From assembly GCA_011317545.1 (NCBI GenBank), contig WUJK01000004.1, forward strand, positions 3,542,501 to 3,606,500: a stretch of 64,000 bases of DNA. Reading direction: 5' to 3'. Below the pieces are notes generated by a model. The model was not told the DNA's origin. It ran no database searches and saw only the letters and a list, made by a program, of their open reading frames with translations. Source of the stretch: Coniella vitis. Its lineage: Eukaryota > Ascomycota > Sordariomycetes > Diaporthales > Schizoparmaceae. The stretch's first letter is position 1. Every line of letters starts with the position of its first letter. A program made the translations under genes and the position numbers. Below are positions 1 through 11,783 of this stretch, piece by piece.

Positions 1-442
1 ATCCACGTCGTCTAATCTGATTCCTGGGCTCATGGCACTCATGGCACAGAACATGGCATCATAGGGTGCCTTGGGGAGTTTAAACAGATTGGCATCACGA
101 GAGCCTCGCGGCGTGGTGTCGTGACAGACGGCCCTGGGCAGCTCAAAGGGCAGAAACGTGGGGGCCATGCCGGGAACAGCGATCTCGGGAATGGCACGGC
201 CATGCTGCCCAGGAGGGTTTCGAGTCCTCCTCCAATTGTAGCTGCATACAAGCTGAAAACGTGTGGCATTGGTGACGGGCTCGCTGCAGGGCGTGACGGC
301 GCTGCTGCTGATGCGGCCCACAGGTTCCCCGAGATTCGACAGTTTCCAGCCGTCTTTGACCAAGTCGAAGCCAAGAAAACCCAGGCGATGTTTGGCCATC
401 GTCGACAGCCAGGTAACGACCGGGTGTCTTTTGGCTTTCGCC
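1..442 (-). CDS. Partial fungal protein of the family often labelled 'geranylgeranyl pyrophosphate synthetase' (3' end off the window)
   Basis: An open frame starts at the ATG whose first base is 442 and runs off the left edge without a stop, giving about 147 residues. The start of the protein reads MAKAKRHPVVTWLSTMAKHR, followed by a short LGFLGFDLVKDGW stretch. Further on come a CSYNW motif, an AVPGMAP motif, and a segment with DANLFKLPKAPYDAMF near the left edge. From memory of the family, this order (SYNW, then VPG-P, then D.N....P..P..A.F) is typical of a Pezizomycotina protein group usually labelled geranylgeranyl pyrophosphate synthetase on weak grounds. I see no prenyltransferase DDxxD motif in the visible part, so I would not assign an enzyme activity. 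The frame stays open upstream of 442, so an earlier start or an upstream exon is possible. The family call is moderate; that the stretch is coding is fairly likely. Confidence 0.55.
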
Positions 443-1361
443 ATGCTGGAGCAAGGCTCACCGACTCTCGGCGTCGGGAAAGCGGGCAAAGAAGGGGCGA
501 TAAGTCTGACAACTTAGTGATGCATCCGCACTCATAGAGGGCTGCAGCCACCAGATTGTCTTTATTCAGCTCCCAAGAGCAATGGCACGTCCGTTGGTTT
601 GATGGTCCACGCCAGCAAGATGCACCTCCTTGACTGTCCTGATCAATGTTAGCGATGCAGGCGGTGGACAAGCCAGCGGACCTATCGGGTGCGATTTCAG
701 GGACTGGTATGTGTACCCTGTAGAGGAGAGAGCATCATCTCTGCCGGTCGGGTTGTAGGAGTTGTTATTCTAAGAAAACATGTCAAAAGACATCAAGAGA
801 CGAGATATAGAATGCGCCGCCACCGGAAAAACCGCCTTGACGATGTCGAAATCTCGTTGCGAAGGCAGCCCGGGGTTAGGGTCTTCTGCATGTGTGTTGT
901 TTAGGTACATAGTACTGTATACATCCCAGTGCAGTATGTACCGGAGTGCCAAGGTACAGGGGTACTCAGTACACTTCAGCAGGTACCATGGGCTTTCCGT
1001 TTCTGGAGGGTATATGGTACACCCTGGGAAGGCTTCCACATAATACTGGCAGACTTGAGGGAAGGTGCCGTCAGCAGCTGAGCTGACAAGAACCAGCCTT
1101 TTCCCCTTCCGACTTGGCCAATTCAAGACCTCGACGTCTTTTCCTCCTTCTCTTGCCTTATGTCCCACGCACCCGCCAAGGCTACGCTGAACAGTCTACG
1201 CAGAGTCGTCACGGCTTGCATCAACTTCAACGACACATTCAGGGAAAGGGTATTCGCATCATTGAATTTGTACATCTCCGGCGAGAACCACCAAGCCACA
1301 GCAAGCATGTCCAACACGAACACGCACAGTCATGAACCGACCAGACAAGTAGGCCGCCAAG

Positions 1362-1414
<53 letters not shown>

Positions 1415-1580
1415 CGAGAAAGGAAGAAACAAGGGAAAACAAAGAGCCCAAAGATGCCAGCAGCAGAGCAAACTCCTCCCACCGCACACCGGTCGAACTC
1501 CGAGCCCCCAAGATGGAAACTTTGCCAAAAATAGCTTCAACAACGACTTCAGTCCACCAGACCTGCCCCTCTAGAGCCTC
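443..1580. other. Intergenic region with a long AG microsatellite
   Basis: No convincing gene. It should hold the promoter of the left-edge gene and the 3' flank of the GH16 gene, whose stop lies at 1581. It contains a copy of the dispersed GTACATAGTA motif at 905-914 and the uninterrupted AG repeat at 1366-1407. Confidence 0.6.
1366..1407. repeat. (AG)21 microsatellite
   Basis: Forty-two bases of perfect AG dinucleotide repeat. Open frames here encode only Arg/Glu or Leu/Ser runs and are artefacts of the repeat. Confidence 0.95.
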
Positions 1581-3235
1581 TTACCGCCACTGATTGTCAC
1601 CACCGTTGCCGCCAGTCCGGCTACTAAAGCTGCGCTGCGGCTGCGTCTCGAAGCCGTCGCCGTGGATCTGTGTGCTGGGATTCGACAGGCTGCGATTGGG
1701 CACCCCAGGCAGAGGCGCCGTGGGAGGCATGCCCTGTGGCGGGCTCTGTGGGTGGTGCATCACGCCGCCGCCATACTGGTTGTCGATTGGCGAGAAGCTG
1801 TCGGAATAGGGGTCGTGCATGTTGTTGTAGCTGTTGGGCGTGCCTGGCGGCGATCCAGACCCGGGTCCGTTTCTCAGCAGTGGTCGTGCGGCCGCGGCGC
1901 CCATGGCAGCTCCTCCCGCCATGGTCATGGCACCAAACTTTTCGTGGTTGGGCTCGCTGTACTCGGCCACCTGCACTTCGTGCATTGCCATGCCCGACTT
2001 GGCATCATATACGGGCTGGGCCTCGGCGAAGCCGTCGGGGTTGATGCCCGCCTTCTTGTATCCTTCAAGTTCCAGTCGCTCATTCTCCATCCTTTGCGCG
2101 GCCATTTGTGCCTCCAACATGCCCTGCTTGCGCTGGCGCATGCAGTAAAAGGCGGCGTAGCCAATCAGACCCAAAGCTACGGCACCGATACAAGCAAAGA
2201 TGGCAGCCTTGGAACCAGTCGACAAGTCATTGAACTTCTCGGAAATGCTTTCGCTAGGTGTTTTGTTCAAATCTTTGATGGCCGTCGAGTTTTTGTCGGT
2301 ACTACCAAACACGCAAGAAAAGCAGTCAGTAACAGTGCATGACAAACGCAGCCACTACATCACACACACACACACAAGACAACAAAAGGACCAAAGAAAA
2401 ACCCTTACTTGAGCATCTCGATACTGTCCCAAGTACCCGACTGATCAGTGTATTTGTACGCGGTTCCCATACCATAATCGGTGATGCGGCAGCTCTGCAC
2501 AGCCATGGTGTAGGGCCCATTGCTGTAGTTTGTCTCGCCACCAGCCCACTGAATGGTACCAACAGCATTGTCCGGGTCACCACCGGCCCATGGCCCGATA
2601 TAGACGCGCATCGGGGTCTGAGGGTAGCTGTGGGTGTTGTTGGCCTCTTCTGGTGTCAGGTTGCGGACAAGCTCGCCGTCAATGTACCACTGGAGACTCG
2701 AGTTCGTCCAGTCGATGGTGTAGTTGTGGAAGGCGTCCAGAGTGCCGCCGCTGACGTCAAAGTCGGACTCCCAAGTGTAATTGTTGGTTCCCTTGCCGAA
2801 GTAGTTGGTCTGCACAGCGGTGCCGTTGCCACCAAGGAACTCGAGATCGATTTCGTCAAGGTCGTCAGACAACAACATGACAGACGAGATGATGCCCTGG
2901 CCAGGAGCGGCCTTCATCCAAATCTCGACACGGCCTCCAAAGATATAAAACTCGGTGCGGATGGTGGGCGAGTCGCCCTTTTTGGCGACAGTCATGTTTG
3001 CACCATTGTCGGTCCAGGTGATGGCGTCAGAGGAGGCGGTAATCGTCCACAAGTCGCTCGAGGGAGCGCTGGATGTGTTGAAGTACCAGGTGTGATCGGT
3101 GGCGAAGGCAGCGTCGTTGGGGCACGTGGTGTTGATCGTGGGGTTGCACGACGACGAGGTCTGGGCCGAGACGCCTTGCAGAGCGCCTAGCAGGAGAGTT
3201 GCTGGCAGAGCCAGAGAGCACACCGACGACAACAT
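1581..3235 (-). CDS. Crh-like GH16 cell-wall transglycosylase with C-terminal membrane anchor
   Basis: Two exons, 2409-3235 and 1581-2301, joined across a GTAAGG...TAG intron (2302-2408), give 515 residues. Residues 1-24 form a signal peptide ending GVSA. The GH16 core carries the catalytic motif DEIDLEF at 127-133 (D127/E128, D130, E132), the DExDxE signature of Crh/Utr2 enzymes, which join chitin to beta-glucan in the wall. Many N-x-S/T sites follow. A hydrophobic segment at about 308-328 is followed by a basic stop-transfer stretch and a Pro/Gly/Ser-rich cytosolic tail ending NQWR. The protein is therefore a type I membrane form rather than a GPI-anchored one; no GPI signal is seen at the very C-terminus. 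The ATG at 3235 is the first in frame before the signal peptide. Acting at the plasma membrane or wall during growth is inferred from the family. Confidence 0.88.
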
Positions 3236-4031
3236 GGTGGTAGTGATGATAATGGCGACAGGCTTGGTCGCTTGCCGTGCCCAGTCGAGTCAATTCCGGG
3301 CCGGGCCTTGCCGGCTTGTTTAGTTTCGGTGCGCGAGGTTGTGGGTTTGTTGTTGGGACGATTCCTAGAATATGTCGCGGCCGGTCTTGTCTTTATCCCC
3401 TTTTCCCCTCTTTGTTTGTTGCTATTCTGTCTTTACCACGGTCGGATAGGAAAGATGCGAATTGTGCTTGCGACTAATCTTGCGTTTCGGGCGGTGATGT
3501 GATATCCCGGAATGAGTGTGGTATTCTGCAGGCTGGTAACGCGCGACCAAAAGGAAGGGAGGCCAAGCAGGGAGGTGATCAACAAGGAAGGCACACGTGA
3601 TAACACGCCAGTTTGTGATGATGGTTCAGGGACAACAACAACAACAGCAAAAAGAAAAAGAAGGAACGTCTGCACTCGCGTTGAGCACCGTAGAGAACGT
3701 GGGTGACCGGCGTGGTCGTTGAAGAAGGAGTGTGGAGGTGGGAGAGGTGGTGGTGATGAGGATGGACAGGAGAGTGTAGGAAACGGGGCAAGGGAAAGCC
3801 GAGTCTGGCGGACGGGGAGTGAGGAGGGAACTCGAGAGGGAAACGAGAGAAAAGAAACGGATGCTAGGACCCACTCACGGCCCGGTTGACTACTACTATG
3901 TAGTGTTCTAATGCTGCATAGGAGGGGCCAGGGGGGCTCCCTGAGAGAGGCAAAGATGGGATCGGAGTACGGTTGTTCGTTGGTGGTTTCGATGGGCCAT
4001 TGATGAGGCGCGGCGCGGGGACAGCCAGGAC

Positions 4032-4060
4032 AAAAAAAAAAAAAAGGGGGGGGGGGGGGG
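4032..4060. repeat. A14-G15 homopurine junction
   Basis: Fourteen A residues run directly into fifteen G residues. A shorter version (A13-G11) lies at 35289-35312. Confidence 0.9.
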
Positions 4061-4169
4061 CTTCGAAAGACATGGCGCAAAAACCGCATGCAGCCAACCC
4101 CCACGGGCATCACAACGACAGAGAAAGCAGCACCAAGAGATCTGGTACGCGGTACAACCACACGACCGC

Positions 4170-4171
4170 AT

Positions 4172-4203
<32 letters not shown>

Positions 4204-4206
4204 CAC
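4170..4206. repeat. CAGGCA hexamer tandem repeat
   Basis: About five tandem copies of a CAGGCA unit in non-coding DNA. Confidence 0.85.
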
Positions 4207-6563
4207 AGGGCACAAGCACAGCGTTGTGACAGTACCACAACAGCTGTGGTGAGTACAAGAAGAGAGAAATGCGCATTGGAGAAGAATGAATCTAGCGATG
4301 GTACCCACGAGGAGGACCCACGATGCCAGGGCCAGGGCACTACGAAGCCCTTCGATATACAGGGAAGAGCAAGAGCCAAAGCCAATTTGCCTTTTCACGA
4401 AAGGTCGGGGGCCAATCTGCCAGGGCCAGGGACGCTGTGCCGCCGTACGTGTAGAGCAGAGGAGCCACGGCCAACTGCAGCACCAACGCCTATCAGCAGT
4501 GCCTCTACATAGTAAGTACAGCCTGTCGTAGTGCATAGTACGGGCATCTCTGGTGATTTGATAAGGGTTCTGGTGCAGGGACTCGTCGGCATCGCAGGGA
4601 CCGACAGTCTCTTTCCCTCTTTGGGCAGGCTGCTGCTCCAACTTGCTGCAAGGGGTAGCGCAAGACTGCTGGGTGCCAATCTGCCAATTTACAGGGCCCC
4701 CGGCTCTTAGCGGTGGCCCCAAGCCAGTGGGAACGAAGCTTGGCATCCGTCAGAGCCGTGCAGATGCCCTGACTTTATTCGGTCTGCTCACTCTTTTGAT
4801 CAAGTTGCCTCAACTTTTCATAATCCCCGATTGTTCCTCGGCGGAGATCGGGAAATGTAACCAAGAGTGCGTGGACTTGCTGTTCCTGCAGCAGTCATAG
4901 TACATAGTACTCTGATGGCTCTGTCTATGGCCCCTGTTCATCATCACCTTCGTTGGCGAGAGTCAATCACCTTCTTGGGCCCCTTTGGATCCTTTTCGCG
5001 GCCCTTTCACTACTCCTTTTATCTCAGCCCATATGATCGCCAATCCCTCTAGCTGAATCCTATCCTGCCAGCAGATAGCAGACCACCACCTTTCCTCATC
5101 GGCTGGCTCGCCTTTGCTCGGCGCTGCGCCCTCCCTCCCTCTTGGGTCTCCCCTTCTTCTCCAGTGGGGGGGGGTGGCATTCTTTGTGGATGGCCCATCC
5201 TGCTAAAATGGAAATCTCGACGGACCCTTGCCGCCTCTGCCCTGAAGCTAAGCCAGAGTGGGATTGACTGGGTGGGGAAATAGGCCCTGAGGGCCTGGCA
5301 GCGAAGGGCGACACTGGAAAGATGCCTGAACCTGGAGAGGCCCTGGGGCCAGTGCCAGTGGCCCAGTTCAATAATGGGCTGGGGTGCCCCCTCGGCGGGT
5401 AGGTTGAGGCGCTGCACAGTATTGTTAGTACAGCAAACAGCGCCGCAGACACGCTACTATGTATACTATGATACAAGGTACCTTGTTGATTGATTCCTGG
5501 AGCAGGTCGTTTAAGAACCCCCCCCACTGACTATTTAGTAGTGGCTCCAATTCCAAAGGCGGATTACGGCAAGCCACCTTATTATTTTTTCCCTCTCATT
5601 TCGATATAATTGTAATCGATTCGTAAGTGTTCTCATTTCGATTTTACGGCTTTCTCTTTTTTTTTCCCTTTTGGGTGCTATTTGTCCAGTCTGAACCTCT
5701 CTTCTCTCGGACAAAGAGAGCGGAGACGAGAGAGTACGAATCCCGAATTTGAGAACGGGGTTCTTTGTTTCTGCGGCCTCGGAAAATGGTTATTTCACGA
5801 CGGCAAAGTCGGGCCTTTCGGCACGCTATTTGGTGGTGGTGGCGGTTTGGTGTGAATGGGGGCTTGTACTGTAAATGATATTTATATACATGGTATTGCA
5901 CTCATGAGTTGAGGTGCTCGAGTGTTGCACAATTGCAGAGGATGGAAATAGATGGGTTGTAGAATGGATCTTGCTGTTTGAGTTCAACATTGTGTTTTTT
6001 GGGGGTATTCTTTTTCCAGGAGAAAGAGGGAGAGAGAGAGGGAGAGAGCGAGAATGTCCTGGGCATACCGTATCCATTACTGGGGATATTTTTATTAATA
6101 GATGGGTGGGAAATAAAATCAATCAACGGCCGTTGACTCGCTGGCAAATATCGTTAGTCTTGTTTATGGCCGTATATTTAGATGACTTTAGAATAGTATA
6201 CATTTTAGGTTCGTGGGTAATACAGGTAGTGTGTATCCGCGTACTGGGGGAAGGATGATTAGGCCGAGGAATGAATAGAAAGAAGAAGAAGAAAAAAAGA
6301 AGGAAAGGAAGGAAAATGGAAGATGGAAAATATTCACTCCTGTGCATCGGAGGCATTGTGAAATGTGAATTATGACACGGTGAGTTTATGTCCATGGTAG
6401 CATTGCTTGCTTGCTTCTTTTGTCCGAGACTTGTCGATGTTTGATCCACTTGTTCGTGTTGGGAAGGGCATCTACTATTATTGGGCGTATATGAAATGAA
6501 AAAAAGAAGGAATAGAAAGGTCCATAATTTGTGTATTACTATGTATTATACTTGTATGTTGCG

Positions 6564-6599
<36 letters not shown>
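6564..6599. repeat. AT dinucleotide microsatellite
   Basis: About 36 bases of AT repeat with one C interruption at 6575. It abuts a TACTATGTAC motif copy at 6601-6610. Confidence 0.92.
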
Positions 6600-7790
6600 G
6601 TACTATGTACTCATGTACTAAGCTTTCAGTTGGATATTAGTGTTGGCGAGCAGATGCAGAGCCATGTTTGCCGTGTACTAAAAGCTGTCAAGTATTTGCT
6701 TCTCCTCTTTTCACTTTATCCAGCGATGAGAGGATGTAGGTCGTCGTCTTCGTCGTGGTGTTGTTGACACACATCTGTGACTGACTGCTAGCAGACTGCA
6801 TCAGCAATTTTCACGTTCAGGTTTTAGAATATTTGCACCGTTGAGGAGGTTGGAATTCGGGGCATGATGGGCTCTGATTTTGGATGGGCTGGTTGCCTCA
6901 ACCGTTACCATCAAGGAGATACCAGCACTTTGATAGTATGATTGAGGCCAATACTGCCTGCCAAGTTGACCCGTTGCCCGCTCTTGGTCTGCCGCTTCTG
7001 TGCCTTTTGTCTTTGGACATGCAGGAAAGGTTGTTCGTGCCTCTCCATGCGCGCGCTGAACGGCCCCAGTGCGAGAATGGCGACGTGGGTTCCGTTCCTG
7101 CTAGCTGGCGGCGATCTTCATTACAAAAACGAACGCAGAGGCCTTCCATGACGCTAACAAGGATCTTGGTAGTCGCGCAGTGTGGGAATTCGATGTTCCC
7201 AAGTCGAAGAGCCCGTCTTTACATAGATGGCACTCTCTCTGGCTTGCGGTCAGTCTTGTGGATGCGTAGATGTACTATTATATTATTCTAGTCAGCCAGG
7301 GTTTTGATTCTGGACCTGATCAACTATCCCATCAACTGTTATGTGTACAGTAAAAGCGTGCCAGAGGTAGCCAGCCGTCTGCGAGTAGTTTTCCACCCCG
7401 CCCGGGCAAGACATTTCGCATGTGCTCGGTTTCACGGTCCATCAGGGTTTTCTTTTCTTTTCCGTGTGTACCTGCTTTCGAACCCATGGCCAGCAGGATT
7501 CCAAAGAGTTGTTTTGTTTGTCTTGGTCAGCCTGTGCCTTTTCGCTCGCATCAGACAATCTCGGGTCCGCAAAACACAACAGCAGCCCAGCCTCCACGGT
7601 CCCGAGTCCGAGCAAGTTCATCTAAACTACCAGCCTATGCATGCAGGCGTTGGTCTTGTGATGAAGGCAATATGGGCCCCCCTTTTGCATATGCTGTCAT
7701 ACTTAGGGTTGGTGTTGGTGTTTGTGCTGCGTGACCGCTGACTCCGACCTCTCTCGTTTTGTGCACTGCACCGCAGCGCCCAGCTCTGCA

Positions 7791-7814
7791 TGGTTGGTTG
7801 GTTGGTTGGTTTGG
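7791..7814. repeat. (GGTT)n microsatellite
   Basis: Five tandem GGTT units plus a partial one, in non-coding DNA. Confidence 0.9.
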
Positions 7815-8794
7815 TGATACTCCAAGTAGATGGGATGCCTCTTTGGTAAATATTTACCTGCCGTCTGACACGACATGACATGCCAGTGAGAAGATCGAGA
7901 TTACTCTGCCAAGAACATGTCATGAGAGCCGCGGTGCGATGAGACCACGACATCTGTGTTTGACAGCTGGGGGGGGGGGCAATGCTTTGTATCCGAGCAA
8001 CCGTTTTTTTTTTATGTATGTTTTTAGCGGCATGCATCTTTGGCAACGGATCGAGGTGGACGAGAAAGAGCGAGACCCTTTTCTCGGGCCTCTTCCCACA
8101 GAGGACGTCCCGCCCTGGCGTGTGTGTGTGCCCTCGCGGGAGGGGCTGTGTAACCCTATACAGCGGCTGTTTTGCTTATTGTTTTCGTCAAGACACTAAG
8201 CCGTGAAATCATCACCACCAGCCTCTGACTTAATGGTGGCTTGGATGCTGTTCCGGCGGCGGCGGGTGTCAACAACCCTCTAGTCAGCCTTTCCAATCTA
8301 GCCCTCATTTATTCTCGCCTGGGCTGTTCTCGTCTGGGCTGCTGGGACTAGGCAAGCGGCAAGAAGAAGAAGAAGAAAAGGAATGCCTCTTCAGATTGAG
8401 GGTCACTCGTTACCTCGCCGACCGGGGGAGGAGGGGGGCAGTAATTTGCATGCCCACCATTCCATCTGGACGTTGTGGAATGCGCCCCCGAACCCGGTTG
8501 GATGCTTCCATTCACAGAGATCGTTTAAGACGTGGTATACGTTATACTATCTACATGTTGTGCATGCGGCCCAAGAAGAAAAAGAAAGGAAAAGAAAAAA
8601 AAAAACAATATCGGTCAAAGAGAAATGAAGCTGGTTGCGTCAGTCCACAACAAGGGGGCGAGCCAGCCAGCTGCGCTGGGCTGAGCTGCGCTGTTCTTCG
8701 AGTTGTTGACGCATGAAAGATGGCCACCTCCCAGAAGGAGAGTTGCTCCTAGATACCGACCGCGTGGCGTGCGTGGTTTTGGTTTCTGGCCGAG

Positions 8795-8800
8795 TATAAG
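8795..8800 (+). promoter_or_regulatory. Possible TATA-like element of the secreted NTF2-like gene
   Basis: TATAAG about 295 bp before the start codon at 9094, followed by a pyrimidine-rich leader with TTG and CTCACT repeats. Assigned by position and sequence only. Confidence 0.35.
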
Positions 8801-9093
8801 AGAGAGGGGTCTGGCTGCCCTCGACGCAGCTCTCTCTTGCCATACGTTCGAGCAAGTCTCAGACCATTTGCCCTCTTCCTCCGCCTCCTCCTTGTTGTTG
8901 TTGTTGTTGCTGTTGTTGTTATTGCTGTCTTACAGTACGGTGAAGCCATCTCGTCTTGATCCTGTGCTGTCCTGTCCTGTCTCTATCGTCAGCGTGCGGT
9001 CACCAACCCACTCACTCAGTCTCCCAGTCTCTCACTCACTCACACACTCACACAAGCCCACCAAACAATAATAACAAAAGATCCAACACGAGA

Positions 9094-9669
9094 ATGCATT
9101 TCCTCCGCTCCACCCTCACCACCCTGGCCGCCGCCACGCTCGCCACGCTCGCCACCGCGGCCACGGCCAGCAGCGACAGCAGCAGCAGCGTCAACAACGC
9201 GCTCGTGCGCTGCACCGGCACGCTTGCGAGCAACGGCGCGCTCGTCGACTTCCTGGCGCAGGCGTACGCGCAGGTGATTGGCAACTACAGCGAGGCGCTG
9301 GCCGAGGCCTTCATCGCCGACGACTTCACCGACACGTCCGACAGCATCAACTTCCTCGCGGGCATCCCGCTCGGCTCCGTCACCTTCCCGACCAAGCAGG
9401 CCTTCATGGCGGCGCAGGAGGCGCTGCCCGCGGTGCCGCTGGCCATCACCTCGGCGCGCGCGCTGGCGGCCGACGCGGACTGCGACGAGGACGCGATTGT
9501 GGTCATTTGGGAGCAGGAGTTTGCGACGCCCGTCCGGGGGATTAGTGTGCTCGGGTTCGAGTGCCAGGAGAACTGGTGGAAGCTCAAGAGGATTGATACC
9601 GAGTTCAACTCGGCGACGTATGTGAATGATATTGGGGGTACTTGCACCGCTCCTTCGTCGTCGTCGTAG
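9094..9669 (+). CDS. Secreted NTF2-like domain protein
   Basis: A single exon of 191 residues. Residues 1-25 make a signal peptide (MHFLRST then Leu/Ala/Thr-rich, with a cleavage-like ATAAT-A-S region), followed by a Ser-rich linker. The mature part has the layout of a fungal NTF2-like secreted family: a helical start, then AFIADDFTDTSDSINFLAG, then an IVVIWEQEFA strand, and an LGFECQENWWKLKRIDTEFN end. Three cysteines lie in the mature part before the short Ser tail. NTF2 folds bind small ligands or dimerise, but no catalytic role can be read here. The ATG at 9094 is chosen because it begins the signal peptide; upstream in-frame sequence is CTCACT repeat. The gene is very GC-rich at third codon positions, which supports real coding. 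Function unknown; extracellular location inferred. Confidence 0.8.
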   Translation: MHFLRSTLTTLAAATLATLATAATASSDSSSSVNNALVRCTGTLASNGALVDFLAQAYAQVIGNYSEALAEAFIADDFTDTSDSINFLAGIPLGSVTFPTKQAFMAAQEALPAVPLAITSARALAADADCDEDAIVVIWEQEFATPVRGISVLGFECQENWWKLKRIDTEFNSATYVNDIGGTCTAPSSSS

Positions 9670-9736
9670 AAGTTGTGAGGACACGGATTGGATGGATGGG
9701 TTGAGAACTGGGGGGGTGAGAGAGGAGATCTATGTC

Positions 9737-9780
<44 letters not shown>

Positions 9781-10719
9781 TGTGTTTGTTGAAGACGATT
9801 GCAAAGGCGCCAAGCATGGAGAGGTGTCAAAAGGCCAAGTGAAGCCACCACGCCATATACATATTCAGACTGTTATTCCCTACGTTAATACTTCTCACCC
9901 ACAGCTTTCGATTCTCTTTAATAACAGCATTCCTGGCCTTTGTTCCCAACATATAAAAGTGCGGTCCTTATTCCTGCATAGTCCTCCGTACTACCGCCTT
10001 CAAAAGCTGGGCCGATTTATCTCTTTACTTGGCCGTGTCTGTCTGCCTGCCTCTCTTGCTCATTTGATCAGCAAAGACTGCCCAGACACACAAACGAGTA
10101 TCGTATAGACCATGTTCCACTCTCCCAGAGAGAGACGCCTTCACAAAACCTTGTTATGCAAAGCCTCGAGTCAACACAACTCGGCATGTGATATCCGAAA
10201 GCATGGGGAAAATACCTACTACTTACTAGCCAAGAGCAACCCCCCCCCCCAGCTTGCTTTGAGGTTTTATTTTTACACTATTTGAGAAGACATTCACGGG
10301 AGTGACTCCACTTGGTAGCCCCAATTCATCCAGTTGATCCGCCAAATCCATGCGCCACAATGGAGGGGCGCCCTGGCTTGGTTCCCACCGTTGCATGCCA
10401 TCTCCTTTAGTACATGCTATGTATAGTATAGCCCATGGATATATTATTATGGTTATGTCCGTGCCCCCCTTTTTGGCATACGACCGTCTAATAACTGGGG
10501 AGGACCGAGAAGAGTGGGAGGAGGGAGGGGGGAAAGGGAAATATAAGTTCGATTTATCCGTTTATTATATCAAAGAAGCTGAGATATCAAAAGAACTGTT
10601 TTGAAGCCCGAACTGACTATTTCTCGATATTACATTAAGATTTCCCTGTTTTTGCTCTGCTATTAATCCCCTTTTTATTTGCCCTGGTATTATCTTTACC
10701 TTTTTTCTATACATTCACA
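9670..10719. other. Intergenic, 3' flank of the NTF2-like gene and promoter of the EF-hand gene
   Basis: Contains a 38-bp GA repeat at 9740-9777, a C10 run near 10239-10248 and pyrimidine-rich leader sequence before 10720. No gene seen. Confidence 0.6.
9740..9777. repeat. (GA)19 microsatellite
   Basis: Uninterrupted GA repeat about 70 bp downstream of the stop codon of the NTF2-like gene, so it may lie in its 3' UTR. Confidence 0.93.
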
Positions 10720-11783
10720 ATGGTATGTTTTCTTTTCTCTCTCTTTCGAGTCGCTTACCAAGAGGACGGAACTCTATTCGCATTCACCAGAAAGAAAGAA
10801 AACAGGAAAAAAACACTGACGGATTTGTGTGATGTTTAGCCTGAGACTAGACAGTTGAGCCCCGAGGAGATTGCCATCTTCCGGGACTGCTTCAATGAAT
10901 ATGTGAGTTTTGTTTATTACTTCTTTTTATTTCTTTTGATAGATATACATTCTTAAAAAAGAAAGAAAAGAAACAAACAGCTCACCAAGTACGGCAACCA
11001 CACAGGACCAAGATCGTGGCGGCAACATCTCGGCCGACGAGTTTGGCCGCGTGATGCGCAAGACGAACCCGGCCATTGCCGACGACGAGGTGGCCAAGAT
11101 CATCGGCGAGGTCGACCTGGATGGCGATGGAACCATCAACTTTGACGGTACGTGTGTGTTCTTTGGAGTGTTTTCCTGAAGCTGGACTGCCCGCCCGCCC
11201 ACTGGCTTCTTTCAAGCAACACCAGCGAAACTAACAAAAAGGGCCCCTGAAACAGAATTCATCACCATGATGACTGGCCAGCCATACACGTCCCCCGTGC
11301 CGGCAGCAGCAGCAGCAGCAGCAGCAGCAGAGTCCACCACCGTCGTCGCGACGGGCGCAGCCGCCCTGCGCGGGCTCACCACCATGACGGCACGCCTGCA
11401 GCGCCAACGGACGGCGAACCAGGTCTACAAGGACGCGTGGACGGCGCTGGACCCGTCGCTCGAGGCGGTGCTCTCGGTGGCGCAGGCCGCGCAGGTGGCA
11501 GAGCGGGTGCCTGGGCTGAGCGTGACGGAGGTGGACCTGGAGGAGCTGGTGGGCGAGGGCGACGAGGGTGTCAAGTGTGAGTGATTTTTTGTCTTTTTCT
11601 TTTCTTTTTTGTTTTGTTTTGTTTTTCTTCTCTTTTCTGTTACATCAATGGCAAGCTTTTGGTGGTGAGTATGGAATCGGATACCGAGAATCAAAGGGCT
11701 GACTAGCGACCACAGACGACAAGTTTCTGGAGTTTGCGAAGCGGCAAGAAGGGGTGGATGATATCCTGAGCGGATACGAGTGA
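10720..11783 (+). CDS. Calmodulin-related protein with two EF-hands and an alanine-rich C-terminal extension
   Basis: Five exons give 198 residues: 10720-10722, 10840-10902, 11006-11147, 11256-11576 and 11716-11783. The first exon is the bare start codon (ATG then GTATGT), the same split seen in many fungal calmodulin genes. The protein starts with a calmodulin-like helix (QLSPEEIAIFRDCFNEY). EF-hand 1 is DQDRGGNISADE (positions 1, 3 and 12 are D, D, E; position 5 is G, so it may bind calcium weakly). EF-hand 2 is DLDGDGTINFDE, fully canonical, followed by FITMMTG as in calmodulin. After this comes an (Ala)9 tract coded by GCA repeats, then about 100 residues with no domain I recognise, ending DDILSGYE. 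Only one EF-hand pair is present, against two in calmodulin. It may be a calcium sensor or a myosin light-chain-like subunit; the partner is unknown. Confidence 0.78.

Larger units (their letters stand above)
3236..9093. other. 5.9 kb gene-poor, low-complexity intergenic region
   Basis: I find no supportable gene. Open frames are short or repeat-driven, for example the reverse frame over 3433-4746 with its Ser/Leu/Cys/Phe runs. The content is simple sequence: an A14-G15 junction at 4032-4060, hexamer CAGGCA repeats near 4170-4203, AT repeats at 6564-6599, GGTT repeats at 7791-7814, and several copies of the GTACATAGTA-type motif (4505, 4896, 5455, 6600). The left part must include the promoter of the GH16 gene and the right part that of the secreted NTF2-like gene. 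A TATAAG at 8795-8800 lies about 300 bp before the latter's start. Confidence 0.6.

Noticed and set aside
3433..4746. 437-codon open frame on the reverse strand
   Set aside because: Composed of Ser/Leu/Phe/Cys/Val runs generated by homopolymers and CAGGCA repeats, with no domain. It lies in the promoter of the GH16 gene.
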